From Xanthomonas sp. (lineage in GTDB: Bacteria; Pseudomonadota; Gammaproteobacteria; Xanthomonadales; Xanthomonadaceae), in contig NZ_JAFIWC010000017.1 of NCBI RefSeq assembly GCF_017163755.1, positions 1-64,000 of the forward strand: a DNA stretch of 64,000 bases. Reading direction: 5' to 3'. Positions 28,241 to 37,205 of this stretch are shown piece by piece. Both the position numbers and the translations under genes were made by a program. Each line of letters starts with the position of its first letter. The stretch's first letter is position 1. The notes under the pieces were generated by a model. The model worked only from the letters and a program-made list of their open reading frames with translations, was not told the DNA's origin and did not search any database.

Positions 28241-30160
28241 TTACGCCAGCTGCTCGGCGCGCAGGCGCTCGGCGAAGGCGGAGACCGACATGGTTCCCAG
28301 ATCCTCCCCCGATCGCGTCCGCACGGCAATGGCGCCGTTTTCCTTCTCGCGGTCGCCGACCACCAGCAGGTAAGGCACCCGCTGCAGCGTGTGTTCGCGA
28401 ATCTTATAGCCGATTTTTTCGTTCCGCAAATCGGCCGTAACGCGGAAGCCTTGATTTGCAAGGCTTTTCCGCACACTGTCTACGTGATCGGCCTGGGCGT
28501 CGGTGATGTTCATCACGACCGCCTGCACCGGCGCCAGCCAGGCCGGGTAGGCGCCGGCGTAATGCTCGATCAGGATGCCGATGAAGCGCTCCATCGAGCC
28601 CACGATGGCGCGGTGCAGCATGACCGGGTGCTTCTTCTGGCTGTGCTCGTCGACATATTCGGCGCCCAGCCGGCCGGGCATCATGAAGTCGACCTGCATC
28701 GTGCCCAGCTGCCAGGTGCGGCCGATCGCGTCCTTGAGGTGGTACTCGATCTTCGGCCCGTAGAACGCGCCCTCGCCCGGCAGCTCCTGCCATTCCACGC
28801 CGCAGTTGCGCAGCGCCGCGCGCAGCGCGGCCTCGGCCTTGTCCCAGGTGGCGTCGTCGCCGAGGCGCTTTTCCGGGCGCAGCGCGATCTTGATCTGGAT
28901 CGTGCCCTCGGCCGCCGGATCGAAGCCGAACGCCGCATACACCGCCAGCGCCTGCTGGTGGAACGCGGTCACCTCGGACTCGATCTGCTCCTCGGTGCAG
29001 AACACGTGGCCGTCGTCCTGGGTGAAGCCGCGCACGCGCAGGATGCCGTGCAGCGCGCCGGACGGCTCGTTGCGGTGGCACGAGCCGAATTCGCCGTAGC
29101 GGATCGGCAGGTCGCGGTAGCTGTGCAGGCCCTGGTTGAACACCTGGACGTGGCCCGGGCAGTTCATCGGCTTGACCGCGTAGGTGCGCTTCTCCGATTC
29201 GGTGAAGAACATGTTCTCCTGGTAGTTGTCCCAGTGGCCGGACTTCTGCCACAGCGACACGTCCAGGATCTGCGGGCAGCGCACCTCGCCGTAGCCGCTG
29301 TCGCGGTACACCTTGCGCATGTACTGCTCGACCACCTGCCAGATCGCCCAGCCCTTCGGATGCCAGAACACCAGGCCCGGCGCCTCTTCCTGCAGGTGGA
29401 ACAGTTCCTGCTGCTTGCCGATGCGGCGATGGTCGCGCTTCTCGGCCTCCTCGATGCGCTTGATGTACGCGTCGAGCTGCTTCTTGTCGGCCCAGGCGGT
29501 GCCGTAGATGCGCTGCAGCTGCTCGTTCTTGGCGTCGCCGCGCCAGTAGGCGCCGGAGATGCGGGTGAGCTTGAACGCCTTGAGGAAGCGCGTGTTCGGC
29601 ACGTGCGGGCCGCGGCACATGTCCACATATTCCTGGTGGTAGTACAGGCCCATCGCGGTGATGTCGTCGGCCATGTCCTCGATCAGGCGCAGCTTGTAGT
29701 CCTCGCCGCGCGCCTTGAACACCTCGATCACCTCGGCGCGCGGCGTGACCTTCTTGACCACGTCGTAGTCCTGCGCGATCAGCTCCTGCATGCGCGCCTC
29801 GATCGCCGCCAGGTCTTCCGGGGTGAACGGGCGCTCGCTGTGGACGTCGTAGTAGAAGCCCTCGGCGATGACCGGGCCGATCACCATCTTGACGTCCGGA
29901 TACAGCTGCTTGACCGCGTGCCCGACCAGGTGCGCGCAGGAGTGGCGGATGATCTCCACGCCCTCCTCGTCCTTGGCGGTGATGATGCGCAGGCTGGCGT
30001 CGTGGTCGATCAGGTCGCTGGCGTCGACCAGGCGGCCGTCCACCGCGCCGGCGATGGTGGCCTTGGCCAGGCCGGGGCCGATCGACTGGGCCACGTCCAT
30101 GACGCTGACAGGGTGTTCGAATTCGCGGCGGCTGCCGTCGGGGAGCGTAATCGTGATCAT
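28241..30160 (-). CDS. thrS: Threonine--tRNA ligase
   Basis: 639 residues. Order of domains: TGS (about 1-60), editing domain with HSCAH near residue 73 and a further Cys-containing zinc-like motif, the class II catalytic core ([55 protein letters not shown]), and the C-terminal anticodon-binding domain ([20 protein letters not shown]). Zinc ligands are expected in the MNCPGH and later His residues. The ATG at 30160 gives the normal [10 protein letters not shown] start. It precedes infC by 63 nt, the usual thrS-infC-rpmI-rplT order. Confidence 0.97.
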   Translation of the reverse strand: MITITLPDGSRREFEHPVSVMDVAQSIGPGLAKATIAGAVDGRLVDASDLIDHDASLRIITAKDEEGVEIIRHSCAHLVGHAVKQLYPDVKMVIGPVIAEGFYYDVHSERPFTPEDLAAIEARMQELIAQDYDVVKKVTPRAEVIEVFKARGEDYKLRLIEDMADDITAMGLYYHQEYVDMCRGPHVPNTRFLKAFKLTRISGAYWRGDAKNEQLQRIYGTAWADKKQLDAYIKRIEEAEKRDHRRIGKQQELFHLQEEAPGLVFWHPKGWAIWQVVEQYMRKVYRDSGYGEVRCPQILDVSLWQKSGHWDNYQENMFFTESEKRTYAVKPMNCPGHVQVFNQGLHSYRDLPIRYGEFGSCHRNEPSGALHGILRVRGFTQDDGHVFCTEEQIESEVTAFHQQALAVYAAFGFDPAAEGTIQIKIALRPEKRLGDDATWDKAEAALRAALRNCGVEWQELPGEGAFYGPKIEYHLKDAIGRTWQLGTMQVDFMMPGRLGAEYVDEHSQKKHPVMLHRAIVGSMERFIGILIEHYAGAYPAWLAPVQAVVMNITDAQADHVDSVRKSLANQGFRVTADLRNEKIGYKIREHTLQRVPYLLVVGDREKENGAIAVRTRSGEDLGTMSVSAFAERLRAEQLA

Positions 30161-30523
30161 GGGTTCGGCAAAATGGGGGAAGCGGTGCGGGTCCGGCGCG
30201 GGCGCGCGGCGCGCCGGGAGGCGGCGCCACGCGGCGGCGGGCATACAAATAAGGCGCCACAAGGGCGCCTGCTCGGACAGCCTTGGGCGGGATTCATGCT
30301 GAGGCGATGGTAGTGCTCATGTCGCACGCTCGGCCGGCGTTGCCGCGGGCCACCCGTAGTTCCGCATTGATTGACTGGGCATAGTAAACCATAAAGGCGG
30401 GACTCGGGACTCGGGACTCGGGACTGGGGATTCGGGATTCGGGAGCGGGCTGATGGCATCCCCAGTCCCGAATCCCCGATCCCGGTCCTTCGTTGCGCCG
30501 CAGCAACGGCGCGGGCCCGCGTC
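30161..30523. other. thrS / LacI-regulator divergent gap
   Basis: 363 nt without a gene. Near thrS is a short hairpin AGGCGCC-ACAA-GGGCGCCT (about 30252-30270). The middle holds the heptamer repeat element. Promoters for both divergent genes must lie here, but none is clear. Confidence 0.5.
30399..30485. repeat. GGGACTC heptamer element upstream of thrS and the LacI gene
   Basis: Tandem GGGACTC units (30399-30426), degenerate GGGATTC units to about 30444, then an inverted block with CCCAGTCCCGAATCCCCGATCC (starts near 30460). The arrangement matches the pheS-pheT element and can form a hairpin. Confidence 0.85.
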
Positions 30524-31591
30524 GTGGCATGCTGCGCGCCTTTCCGGTACCCGCGAGCCACGTCCATCAAAGGCAAAGCCACTTCGCTCGATATCGCCTA
30601 TCTGGCCGGCGTATCGCAGCCGACGGTCTCGCGCGCGCTGCGCGGCAGTCCGATGGTCAACGAGCAGACCCGGCGCAAGATCCTGGCGATCGCGCGCGAG
30701 CTGAACTACAAGGTCGACAAGCACGCCTCCAGCCTGCGCCTGCGCAACGCCGGCACGCTGGCGCTGCTGTTCTTCGAGGACCCCACGCCGGACGACTCGC
30801 TGATCAATCCGTTCTTCCACTCGATGCTGGGCTCGATCACCCGCGCCTGCGCCCGCCACGGCTACGACCTGCTGGTGTCGTTCCAGCAGCTGTCGGACAA
30901 CTGGCATGCCGACTACGGCGACAGCCAGAAGGCCGACGGCCTGATCCTGCTCGGCTACGGCGACTACCTGCAGGCGCGGCAGCGGCTCCAGCACCTGGTC
31001 GAGCAAGGCACCCACTTCGTGCGCTGGGGCGCGGTGCTGCCGGACCAGCCGGGCGTGTCGATCGGCTGCGACAACTTCCAGGGCGGGCACGACATCACCG
31101 TGCACCTGCTCGGCCAGGGCTGCCGTCAGCTGGCCTTCCTCGGCCATGCGTCGAACCACTACCCGGAGTTCTTCGAGCGCTACCGCGGCCATGCGCAGGC
31201 CCTGCGCGCGGCCGGGCTGGACCCCGACCCGGCCCTGCAGGCCGACGCGATCTCCACCGAACAGTCCGGCTACGAGGCGATGCAGTCGCTGCTGGGCCGT
31301 GGCGTCGCGGTCGATGCGGTGTTCGCCGCCAGCGACCTGATCGCGGTCGGCGCGCTGAAGGCGCTGCGCGAGCACGGCCTGCGCGTACCCGACGACGTCG
31401 CCCTGGCCGGCTTCGACGACATCCCGATGGCCGCCTGCGTGGCGCCGGCGCTGTCGACGGTGCAGCAGGACACCAAGATCGCCGGCGCGGTGCTGGTGGA
31501 GACGCTGCTGGCGCAGATCGCCGGGCAGCCGGCCGCAAGCCGGACCCTGCCGGTGACGCTGTCGTTGCGGGCCTCGTCGCAGCGCGGCTGA
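30524..31591 (+). CDS. LacI-family transcriptional regulator, probable maltose regulator
   Basis: 355 residues from a GTG at 30524; the start is uncertain because the first 15 or so residues look unlike a regulator and no ribosome site is clear. The HTH and hinge are at about residues 20-65 (TSLDIAYLAGVSQPTVSRAL), with the sugar-binding domain after it (LALLFFEDPT, FAASDLIAVGALKALREHG, VALAGFDDIPMAACVAPALSTV). It is the only LacI-type protein in the window and lies upstream of the maltodextrin genes; three LacI-like palindromes in their promoters make it the likely regulator. That link is inference. Confidence 0.88.
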   Translation: MACCAPFRYPRATSIKGKATSLDIAYLAGVSQPTVSRALRGSPMVNEQTRRKILAIARELNYKVDKHASSLRLRNAGTLALLFFEDPTPDDSLINPFFHSMLGSITRACARHGYDLLVSFQQLSDNWHADYGDSQKADGLILLGYGDYLQARQRLQHLVEQGTHFVRWGAVLPDQPGVSIGCDNFQGGHDITVHLLGQGCRQLAFLGHASNHYPEFFERYRGHAQALRAAGLDPDPALQADAISTEQSGYEAMQSLLGRGVAVDAVFAASDLIAVGALKALREHGLRVPDDVALAGFDDIPMAACVAPALSTVQQDTKIAGAVLVETLLAQIAGQPAASRTLPVTLSLRASSQRG

Positions 31592-31628
31592 GCCGGCGCC
31601 GCCGCGGCGGCGCATTTCCTTGTCAAAC

Positions 31629-31647
31629 CAGAATGATTATCATCCGC
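31629..31647. promoter_or_regulatory. Fur box
   Basis: CAGAATGATTATCATCCGC shares AATGATTATCAT (31632-31643) with the 19-bp Fur consensus. It lies about 160 nt upstream of the three-gene PepSY operon and directly after the LacI gene. Confidence 0.75.
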
Positions 31648-31805
31648 GAGCATAAGCAGCGCGGCATCCGCTCGGGTTGCGCGCCACTCCACAGGAATCC
31701 GCCGATGCCCCCTGCCCGCACGCACGATACCGCCGTCTTTCCCCCTCGCCGGGCAGCGCCCGCACCGCGCCCAACCGCCACGCGGCAGGCCCGGAGCACC
31801 CCGCG

Positions 31806-32096
31806 ATGAGCGCGGTCGTCTGGATCGGCATGGCCACCGCGCTGGCGCTGCTGTCGGCGCTGGCGCTGTATGCGGGCTCGGCGCATTGCCGGGTGCCGGC
31901 GCTGCGCCGCCTGCGCGCGCATGGCACCGCATTGGGACTGGCGCTGGCGGCGGCATCGCTGGCGCTGTGGATCGGGCGGCTGGGCGTCGGCGCCGGGCTG
32001 TGCGCGATGCTCGCCAGCTGGATGCTCGGGCTGATGCTCGCGCCGTGCCTGGGCATGCTCGGCGGCGGCGCGCCCGCCACGCGGAGCCGCGCATGA
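31806..32096 (+). CDS. DUF3325-like small membrane protein
   Basis: 96 residues with three predicted membrane helices (about 3-22, 36-55 and 60-80). The ATG at 31806 has GGAG 9 nt upstream; earlier in-frame sequence is polar and not membrane-like. Its size, topology and place before a DUF3649 protein and a PepSY protein match the DUF3325-DUF3649-PepSY iron-uptake operons of Pseudomonas and Xanthomonas. Specific function is unknown. The stop overlaps the next start as ATGA. Confidence 0.75.
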   Translation: MSAVVWIGMATALALLSALALYAGSAHCRVPALRRLRAHGTALGLALAAASLALWIGRLGVGAGLCAMLASWMLGLMLAPCLGMLGGGAPATRSRA

Positions 32097-32359
32097 TGTG
32101 GAGCCGCGGGCTGGCCGGACTGCTGCCGGGCTTCTTTCTGGCCGTGGCGCTGACCGGGCTGGTGTGCTGGCTGCCGCCGGGACCGTGGCAGCGGGCCCTG
32201 GTCCCGTCGTTGCTGGCCTTCGTGCCGCTGTGGGTGGCCGCGGCCATCGGCGCCTTCGCGTTCCGCAGCGGGCTGCGCGCGTGGATCGGGCTGAGCCTGG
32301 CCGCCGCGGCGGGCTTCGCCCTGCTGTGGGCGCTGAAGACCCTGGGCTGGGCGCAATGA
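32093..32359 (+). CDS. DUF3649-like iron-uptake membrane protein
   Basis: 88 residues with three hydrophobic helices (FFLAVALTGLVCWL, LVPSLLAFVPLWVAAAIGAFAF, LSLAAAAGFALLWAL). It begins MMWSRGLAGLLPG. The family is found beside PepSY proteins under Fur control. The start overlaps the preceding stop; it ends 10 nt before the PepSY gene. The exact role is unknown. Confidence 0.8.
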   Translation: MMWSRGLAGLLPGFFLAVALTGLVCWLPPGPWQRALVPSLLAFVPLWVAAAIGAFAFRSGLRAWIGLSLAAAAGFALLWALKTLGWAQ

Positions 32360-32369
32360 GGAGATCCGC

Positions 32370-33941
32370 ATGAAACTGCAAGCCGCCACCGTGCGCACCT
32401 TCACCGCGCTGCATACCTGGATGGGGCTGGTCGCCGGCTTCGCGCTGTTCGTCGCGTTCTATGCCGGCGCCATCACCGTGTTCCACCACGACCTGCCGCG
32501 CTGGCAGTCGCAGCAGGTGGTGCCGGTGCAGACGCTGGACGACGCGCAGCGCCTGCTGGACGGCGTGCTGGCGCGGCACCCCGATGCCAGGCAACAGCTG
32601 GGCATGCTGTTCCCGAGCACGGAGTTCCCCAAGGCGCTGATCTACTGGCCCAACGCGAAGGGCGCATGGCAGTTCGCCACGCTGGACGACCTGCAGGGCG
32701 CCCCGACCCTGCCGCAGTCCGGCCTGGCCACGCTGGTCAACGAACTGCACTACACGTTGGGCTTGCCGGTGGCCGGCGTCTACCTGATGGGCATCGTCAG
32801 CCTGCTGTACGCGGTGGCGATCGTGTCGGGCGTGATCGTCCACCTGCCGAAGCTGTTCAAGGACCTGTTCGCGCTGCGCCCGGGCCGCAATCTCAAGCAG
32901 TTCTGGCTGGACGCGCACAACGTGGTCGGCGTGCTGAGCCTGCCGTTGCACCTGATGTTCGCGGTGACCGGCGCGGTGCTGTGCCTGTCGCTGCTGCTGA
33001 TGGCCGCGCTGAACCCGCTGGTCTTCGAAGGCAAGCTGCCGCAAGCCATGCCGGCGGCGATGGACACCGCGCCGGTGCGCAGCGCCAGCGGACAGCCCGC
33101 GGCGCTGGGCACGCTGGCCGACTGGAACGCGCGCGCCGTGGCCGAAGCGCGGCGGCAAGGGCTGCACGAGTTCGAGCCGGTGTACATGAAGCTGCAGCAC
33201 GCCGGCGACCGCAACGCCACGGTGGAGGTCAGCGGCGAGTCGCCCGGCGCGCTCGGGCCGAACGGCGCGGTGGCGCTGGAGGCGGCCAGCGGAAAGGTCC
33301 TGGCCACCCAACTGCCCGGCCGCCGCGATGCCAACCACGCCACGCTGGCCTCGGCCTATGCGCTGCATTTCGGCGAGTACGGCAACGCGCTGGTGCCATG
33401 GCTGTACTTCCTGCTCGGCATCGGCGGTGCGTTCCTGTTCTATTCGGGCAACCTGCTGTGGATCGAGTCGCGGCGCAAGCGCCGCCAGGCGCAGCAGGGC
33501 CGCGCGCAGATCAACATGGCGCGCGCCACGGTCGGCGTCTGCCTGGGGCTGTGCGTGGCCGTTTCGGCGGCGTTCGTCGCGGTGCAGGCGCTGGAACGGC
33601 TTGCGCCCGATGCGGTGGACGCCGGTATGCGCTGGGCCTGTTTCGGCAGCTGGGCGCTGTGCGTGCTGTGGGCGGCGCTGCGCACGCCGGCGCAGGCCGC
33701 GCGCGAATTGCTGTGGGCGGCGACCGTGGTCACCGCGGCGATCCCGCTGGCGCACGGCCTGGCCAGCGGCTGGTGGATGTGGACCAGCGCCGCGGCCGGG
33801 CAATGGCCGTTATTCTGGGTCGACGGCATGGCGCTGGCGATGGCGCTGGGCTTCGCCGTGCTGGCGCGCGCCACCGCAAGGCGCGCGCGGCAGGGCGAGC
33901 CGAACAGCGTGTGGGCCGATCCGCAGCCGGCGGCGGCGTAA
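32370..33941 (+). CDS. PepSY-associated TM protein (PiuB/FoxB-like)
   Basis: 523 residues. The N-terminal helix follows LHTWMGLVAGFALFVAFYAGAITVF, the typical PepSY_TM start. Further helices lie near residues 130-155, 185-215, 350-370, 385-405 and 420-505, with a large periplasmic loop at about 220-345. Relatives include FoxB/PiuB-type proteins linked to siderophore-iron reduction or release at the inner membrane. AGGAG lies 6 to 7 nt before the ATG. The Fur box upstream of the operon supports iron regulation. Confidence 0.9.
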   Translation: MKLQAATVRTFTALHTWMGLVAGFALFVAFYAGAITVFHHDLPRWQSQQVVPVQTLDDAQRLLDGVLARHPDARQQLGMLFPSTEFPKALIYWPNAKGAWQFATLDDLQGAPTLPQSGLATLVNELHYTLGLPVAGVYLMGIVSLLYAVAIVSGVIVHLPKLFKDLFALRPGRNLKQFWLDAHNVVGVLSLPLHLMFAVTGAVLCLSLLLMAALNPLVFEGKLPQAMPAAMDTAPVRSASGQPAALGTLADWNARAVAEARRQGLHEFEPVYMKLQHAGDRNATVEVSGESPGALGPNGAVALEAASGKVLATQLPGRRDANHATLASAYALHFGEYGNALVPWLYFLLGIGGAFLFYSGNLLWIESRRKRRQAQQGRAQINMARATVGVCLGLCVAVSAAFVAVQALERLAPDAVDAGMRWACFGSWALCVLWAALRTPAQAARELLWAATVVTAAIPLAHGLASGWWMWTSAAAGQWPLFWVDGMALAMALGFAVLARATARRARQGEPNSVWADPQPAAA

Positions 33942-33955
33942 CTCCCCCCCGTTTT

Positions 33956-34043
33956 TGTAGGAGCGGCTTCAGCCGCGACCGGGCGTTGCCGGTAACGCCC
34001 GGTCGCGGTTGATGGCCCGAAGCCACCCGGCGCCGCTCCTACA
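33956..34043. repeat. REP-like dispersed repeat (TGTAGGAGCGGC ... GCCGCTCCTACA)
   Basis: Outer arms TGTAGGAGCGGC and GCCGCTCCTACA are exact complements, and an inner inverted repeat CGACCGGGCGTT / AACGCCCGGTCG is also perfect. The right end (34010-34044) is nearly identical to 43130-43161. It lies between the convergent PepSY and amylase genes and may also end their transcripts. Confidence 0.85.
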
Positions 34044-35718
34044 GTGGCGGCGCCACGCCGTCCTTGGCCGCCATCAGCCAGCCCAGCCGCGCGCGCAGGT
34101 CCGGGCGGACGATCGGCGCATCGGACAGGAACACGCGCACGCCGTGCGCCGGCACCTCGGCGCGCAGCGTGTCGGCGACCTCGATCGCACGGCCGTCGAA
34201 GCCGTCGCGCCAGGTGCCGGGCTGCAGGTAGCGGCGCACTTCCAGCGTGCGCGGCGCATCGCCCTTGTTCAGCAGCACCAGCGCGGTCTGGGTACGCCCC
34301 TGGTGCTGGAACACGCGGTAGAACACCGCTTCCTCGCCGGCCAGGCGCAGGTTGAGCTGCAGCCCGCGCTGCAGCGCCGGGCTGCGTTGCCGCAGTGTGG
34401 CGATGCGCTGCAACGGCGCGAAGATCGGGCTCCGCACCGCGCCATCCACGCGCTGCTGGCCGAAGTAGTTGCGGTTGCCGGCGTGCTCGGCGCGGCCGCG
34501 CATGAAGCCGGTTTCCGAGCCGTAGTAGATCACCGGGATGCCGCGCGCGGTGAACAGCCAGTTGTGCGCGTCGATGAAGCCGCTGTCGCTGGCGTCCAGC
34601 CGGGCCATGTCGTGGTTGTCGTAGAAGGTCATCAGCTCGTACGGGTTGGCGTACGGGCCGCGCTCCAGGTACAGCGGGACCTGCAACTGCTCGAAGCCGC
34701 GTTGCGCGTGGCCGAATACCGATTCCAGCGCCTGCTTCAACGGGAAATCCAGCACGCTGACCCCGGCGTTGCGCGGCCAGGTATGCCCGGCGATCTTGCG
34801 CGCGTCGTAGTCGAAGGCCTCGCCGAACATGAACATGCCGGGGCGCCGCGCGCGGATGCGGCGCACGAATTCGTGCCAGAAGCCGTCGGGCATCCAGCCG
34901 ATGGTGTCGATGCGGAACGCGTCGGCGCCCTGCTCCAGCCATTGCGCATAGGCGCCGACCAGGTACTCCATCACCGCCGGATTGCGTTCGTTGAAGTCCG
35001 ACAGCTCGGCCAGGCCGCCGCCGGTGTTGTAGAACGCGTGCAGCGGGTTGTGCGCCGGATCCAGCTTCGGCGGCGGCAGGTTCTGGTGGTCGGCGATGAG
35101 CGTGCCGTCGCGGTCGAACAGCTGGCCGAACATCGGCTGCCGCCTGGGCATCGTATAGGCCGGCGAGCCGTGGTTGCCGACGATGTCCAGCACCACCTTC
35201 AGTTGCTGCGCGTGCATGGCCCGGGTGAAGCCGGCGAAATCCAGGCCCGGGCTGGGCAGATGCTCGTCGAGCTTGTAGAAGTTGACGCCCCAGTAGCCGT
35301 GGTAGCCGGTCTTGCCGCGGTCGCTCAGCGAGCTGCCCCAGGTGATCGGCTTGCCGCCGGTGAACGCCTGGTCCGGGTTGTCGACGATGGGGGTGATCCA
35401 CACCGCGCTGAAGCCCAGATCGCGGATGTAGCCGGCGTTGTCGGCCACGCCCTTGAAGTCGCCGCCGAGGTAGCCGATGTTGTCGCTCTCGCCCGGCGGC
35501 GCCGGCAGCGGGATGTCGAAGGTGCGGTGCGCGCCGCCCTGGTCGCGATGGTCGTTGCCGGGATCGCCGTTGACGAAGCGGTCGGTGACCACGAAATAGA
35601 CCGCGTCGCTGGCGAACGGTTCCAGCGTGCCGTAGTACTCGGCCGGGGCCTGCGCATGCGCCGCCTGCGCGGCGGACAGCGCGGCAGACAGCGCCAGGGT
35701 CGAACACTTCCGCATCAT
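34039..35718 (-). CDS. Secreted GH13 alpha-amylase family enzyme
   Basis: 559 residues with a signal peptide (MMRKCSTLALSAALSAAQAAHA). GH13 barrel motifs: DIVGNHGSPA (region I), DAFRIDTIGW with the nucleophile Asp, MFGEAFDY with the acid/base Glu, and FYDNHDMARL (region IV). A YFVVTDRFVNGDPGND segment near the N terminus resembles calcium-binding loops of cyclomaltodextrinase/CGTase-like enzymes. It would cut alpha-1,4-glucans in the periplasm or outside. The start overlaps the MFS stop as ATGA; it is the last gene of a three-gene operon. Confidence 0.93.
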   Translation of the reverse strand: MMRKCSTLALSAALSAAQAAHAQAPAEYYGTLEPFASDAVYFVVTDRFVNGDPGNDHRDQGGAHRTFDIPLPAPPGESDNIGYLGGDFKGVADNAGYIRDLGFSAVWITPIVDNPDQAFTGGKPITWGSSLSDRGKTGYHGYWGVNFYKLDEHLPSPGLDFAGFTRAMHAQQLKVVLDIVGNHGSPAYTMPRRQPMFGQLFDRDGTLIADHQNLPPPKLDPAHNPLHAFYNTGGGLAELSDFNERNPAVMEYLVGAYAQWLEQGADAFRIDTIGWMPDGFWHEFVRRIRARRPGMFMFGEAFDYDARKIAGHTWPRNAGVSVLDFPLKQALESVFGHAQRGFEQLQVPLYLERGPYANPYELMTFYDNHDMARLDASDSGFIDAHNWLFTARGIPVIYYGSETGFMRGRAEHAGNRNYFGQQRVDGAVRSPIFAPLQRIATLRQRSPALQRGLQLNLRLAGEEAVFYRVFQHQGRTQTALVLLNKGDAPRTLEVRRYLQPGTWRDGFDGRAIEVADTLRAEVPAHGVRVFLSDAPIVRPDLRARLGWLMAAKDGVAPPL

Positions 35719-37205
35719 TGCCTCGCTCCGTTGTCGGCCGGCACCCGCAGCATGCACAGCGCCGCCAGCAGCAGGCTGCCGCCGCCGATCGCCAGTGCGT
35801 AGAGCGGCTGCCCGCCGAGCCAGTGCTTCAACACGAACCCGAGCACGCTGGCGGCGACCAGTTGCGGGATCACGATGAAGAAATTGAAGATGCCCATGTA
35901 CACGCCCATCTTGGCCGCCGGCACGCTGCCGGACAGCATCGCGTACGGCAGCGACAGGATCGACGCCCAGGCGAAGCCGACGCCGAGCATCGACAGCAGC
36001 AGCCACTGCGGATCGCGAACCCACAGGAACGACAGCAGCCCGGCCGCGCCCAGGCACAGGTTGAGCTGGTGGCTGGCGCGCAGGCCGAGCCGGCGCACCA
36101 GCAGCGGAATGGCCATCGCCGCCAGCGCGGCGAAGCCGTTGTACGCGCCGAACAGCACGCCCACCCAGTTGGCGCCCTCGTTGTACGCGGCCGAGGCGGC
36201 GTCGCTGGCGCCGTAGTGCGTGCGCGTCACCGCGGCGGTGGTGTAGATCCACATCGCGAACAGCGCGAACCACGAGAAGAACTGCACCCATGCCAGGCGC
36301 CGCATCGCCGGCGGCATCGCCTGCACGTCGCGCATGATCGCCGCCAGCATGCGCGTGTGGCGCAGCCGCGGGGCCAGCCATTGCAGCAGCCCGTAGCCGG
36401 CGAACAGGCCGGCCAGCACGTACAGCATGCGGTCGCCGCCGTGCCAGGCGATCGCCGCCGCGCCGGCCAGGCCCAGCGCCAGCCAGATCGCCGCCGCAGC
36501 GTCCGAGCGCGGCGCCGCCGCGCGCTCGTCGACCAGCGGCGGCGGCGCGTCGTCGAAGCCCTGCAGCGTCTCGGGCGGATACTCGCGCGTGCTCAGCACG
36601 GTCCATAGGATCGACCCGAACAGCACCGCGCCGCCCAGGTAGAACGCATAGCGCACCGTGGCCGGCACTTCGCCGGCGGCGGCGGTATTGCTGACGCCCC
36701 ATTTGGCCAGCAGCCACGGCAGCAGGCTCGCCACCACCGCGCCGACGCCGATGAAGAAGCTCTGCATCGCGTAGCCGCCCGCGCGCTGCCGCGGCGGCAG
36801 CTGGTCGCCGACGAATGCGCGGAACGGCTCCATCGACACGTTGATCGACGCGTCCAGGATCCACAGCGTGCCGGCGGCGATCCACAACGTCGGCGAGTTC
36901 GGCATCGCCAGCAGCGCCAGCGTGGTGAACAGCGCGCCGAGCATGAAGTACGGGCGGCGCCGGCCGAAGCGGTTCCAGGTGCGGTCGGACAGGTAGCCGA
37001 CGATCGGCTGCACGATGAGCCCGGTCAGCGGCGCGGCGATCCACAGGCCCGGCACCTGTTCCATGTCCGCGCCGAGGGTCTGGAAGATGCGGCTGGCGTT
37101 GGCGTTCTGCAGGGCGAAGCCGAACTGGATGCCGAGGAAACCGAAGCACATGTTCCAGATCTGCCAGAACGACAGCGCCGGCTTGGCCGGGCGCACGGCG
37201 CTCAT
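35715..37205 (-). CDS. MFS sugar transporter (SLC45/maltose-sucrose type)
   Basis: 496 residues with 12 membrane helices. GIQFGFALQNANASRIFQTLG in helix 1, GLIVQPIVGYLSDRTWNRFGRRRPYF between helices 2 and 3 (the MFS D-R-x-G-R-R loop), and a long central loop at about 215-245. Proteins of this kind bring maltose or sucrose across the inner membrane with protons. ATGA overlaps join it to the six-hairpin gene upstream and the amylase downstream, so the three form one translational unit. Confidence 0.92.
   Translation of the reverse strand: MSAVRPAKPALSFWQIWNMCFGFLGIQFGFALQNANASRIFQTLGADMEQVPGLWIAAPLTGLIVQPIVGYLSDRTWNRFGRRRPYFMLGALFTTLALLAMPNSPTLWIAAGTLWILDASINVSMEPFRAFVGDQLPPRQRAGGYAMQSFFIGVGAVVASLLPWLLAKWGVSNTAAAGEVPATVRYAFYLGGAVLFGSILWTVLSTREYPPETLQGFDDAPPPLVDERAAAPRSDAAAAIWLALGLAGAAAIAWHGGDRMLYVLAGLFAGYGLLQWLAPRLRHTRMLAAIMRDVQAMPPAMRRLAWVQFFSWFALFAMWIYTTAAVTRTHYGASDAASAAYNEGANWVGVLFGAYNGFAALAAMAIPLLVRRLGLRASHQLNLCLGAAGLLSFLWVRDPQWLLLSMLGVGFAWASILSLPYAMLSGSVPAAKMGVYMGIFNFFIVIPQLVAASVLGFVLKHWLGGQPLYALAIGGGSLLLAALCMLRVPADNGARQ

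Noticed and set aside
27443-30313. 956-codon open frame on the plus strand
   Set aside because: Antisense to infC and thrS; no recognisable domain and shadow composition.
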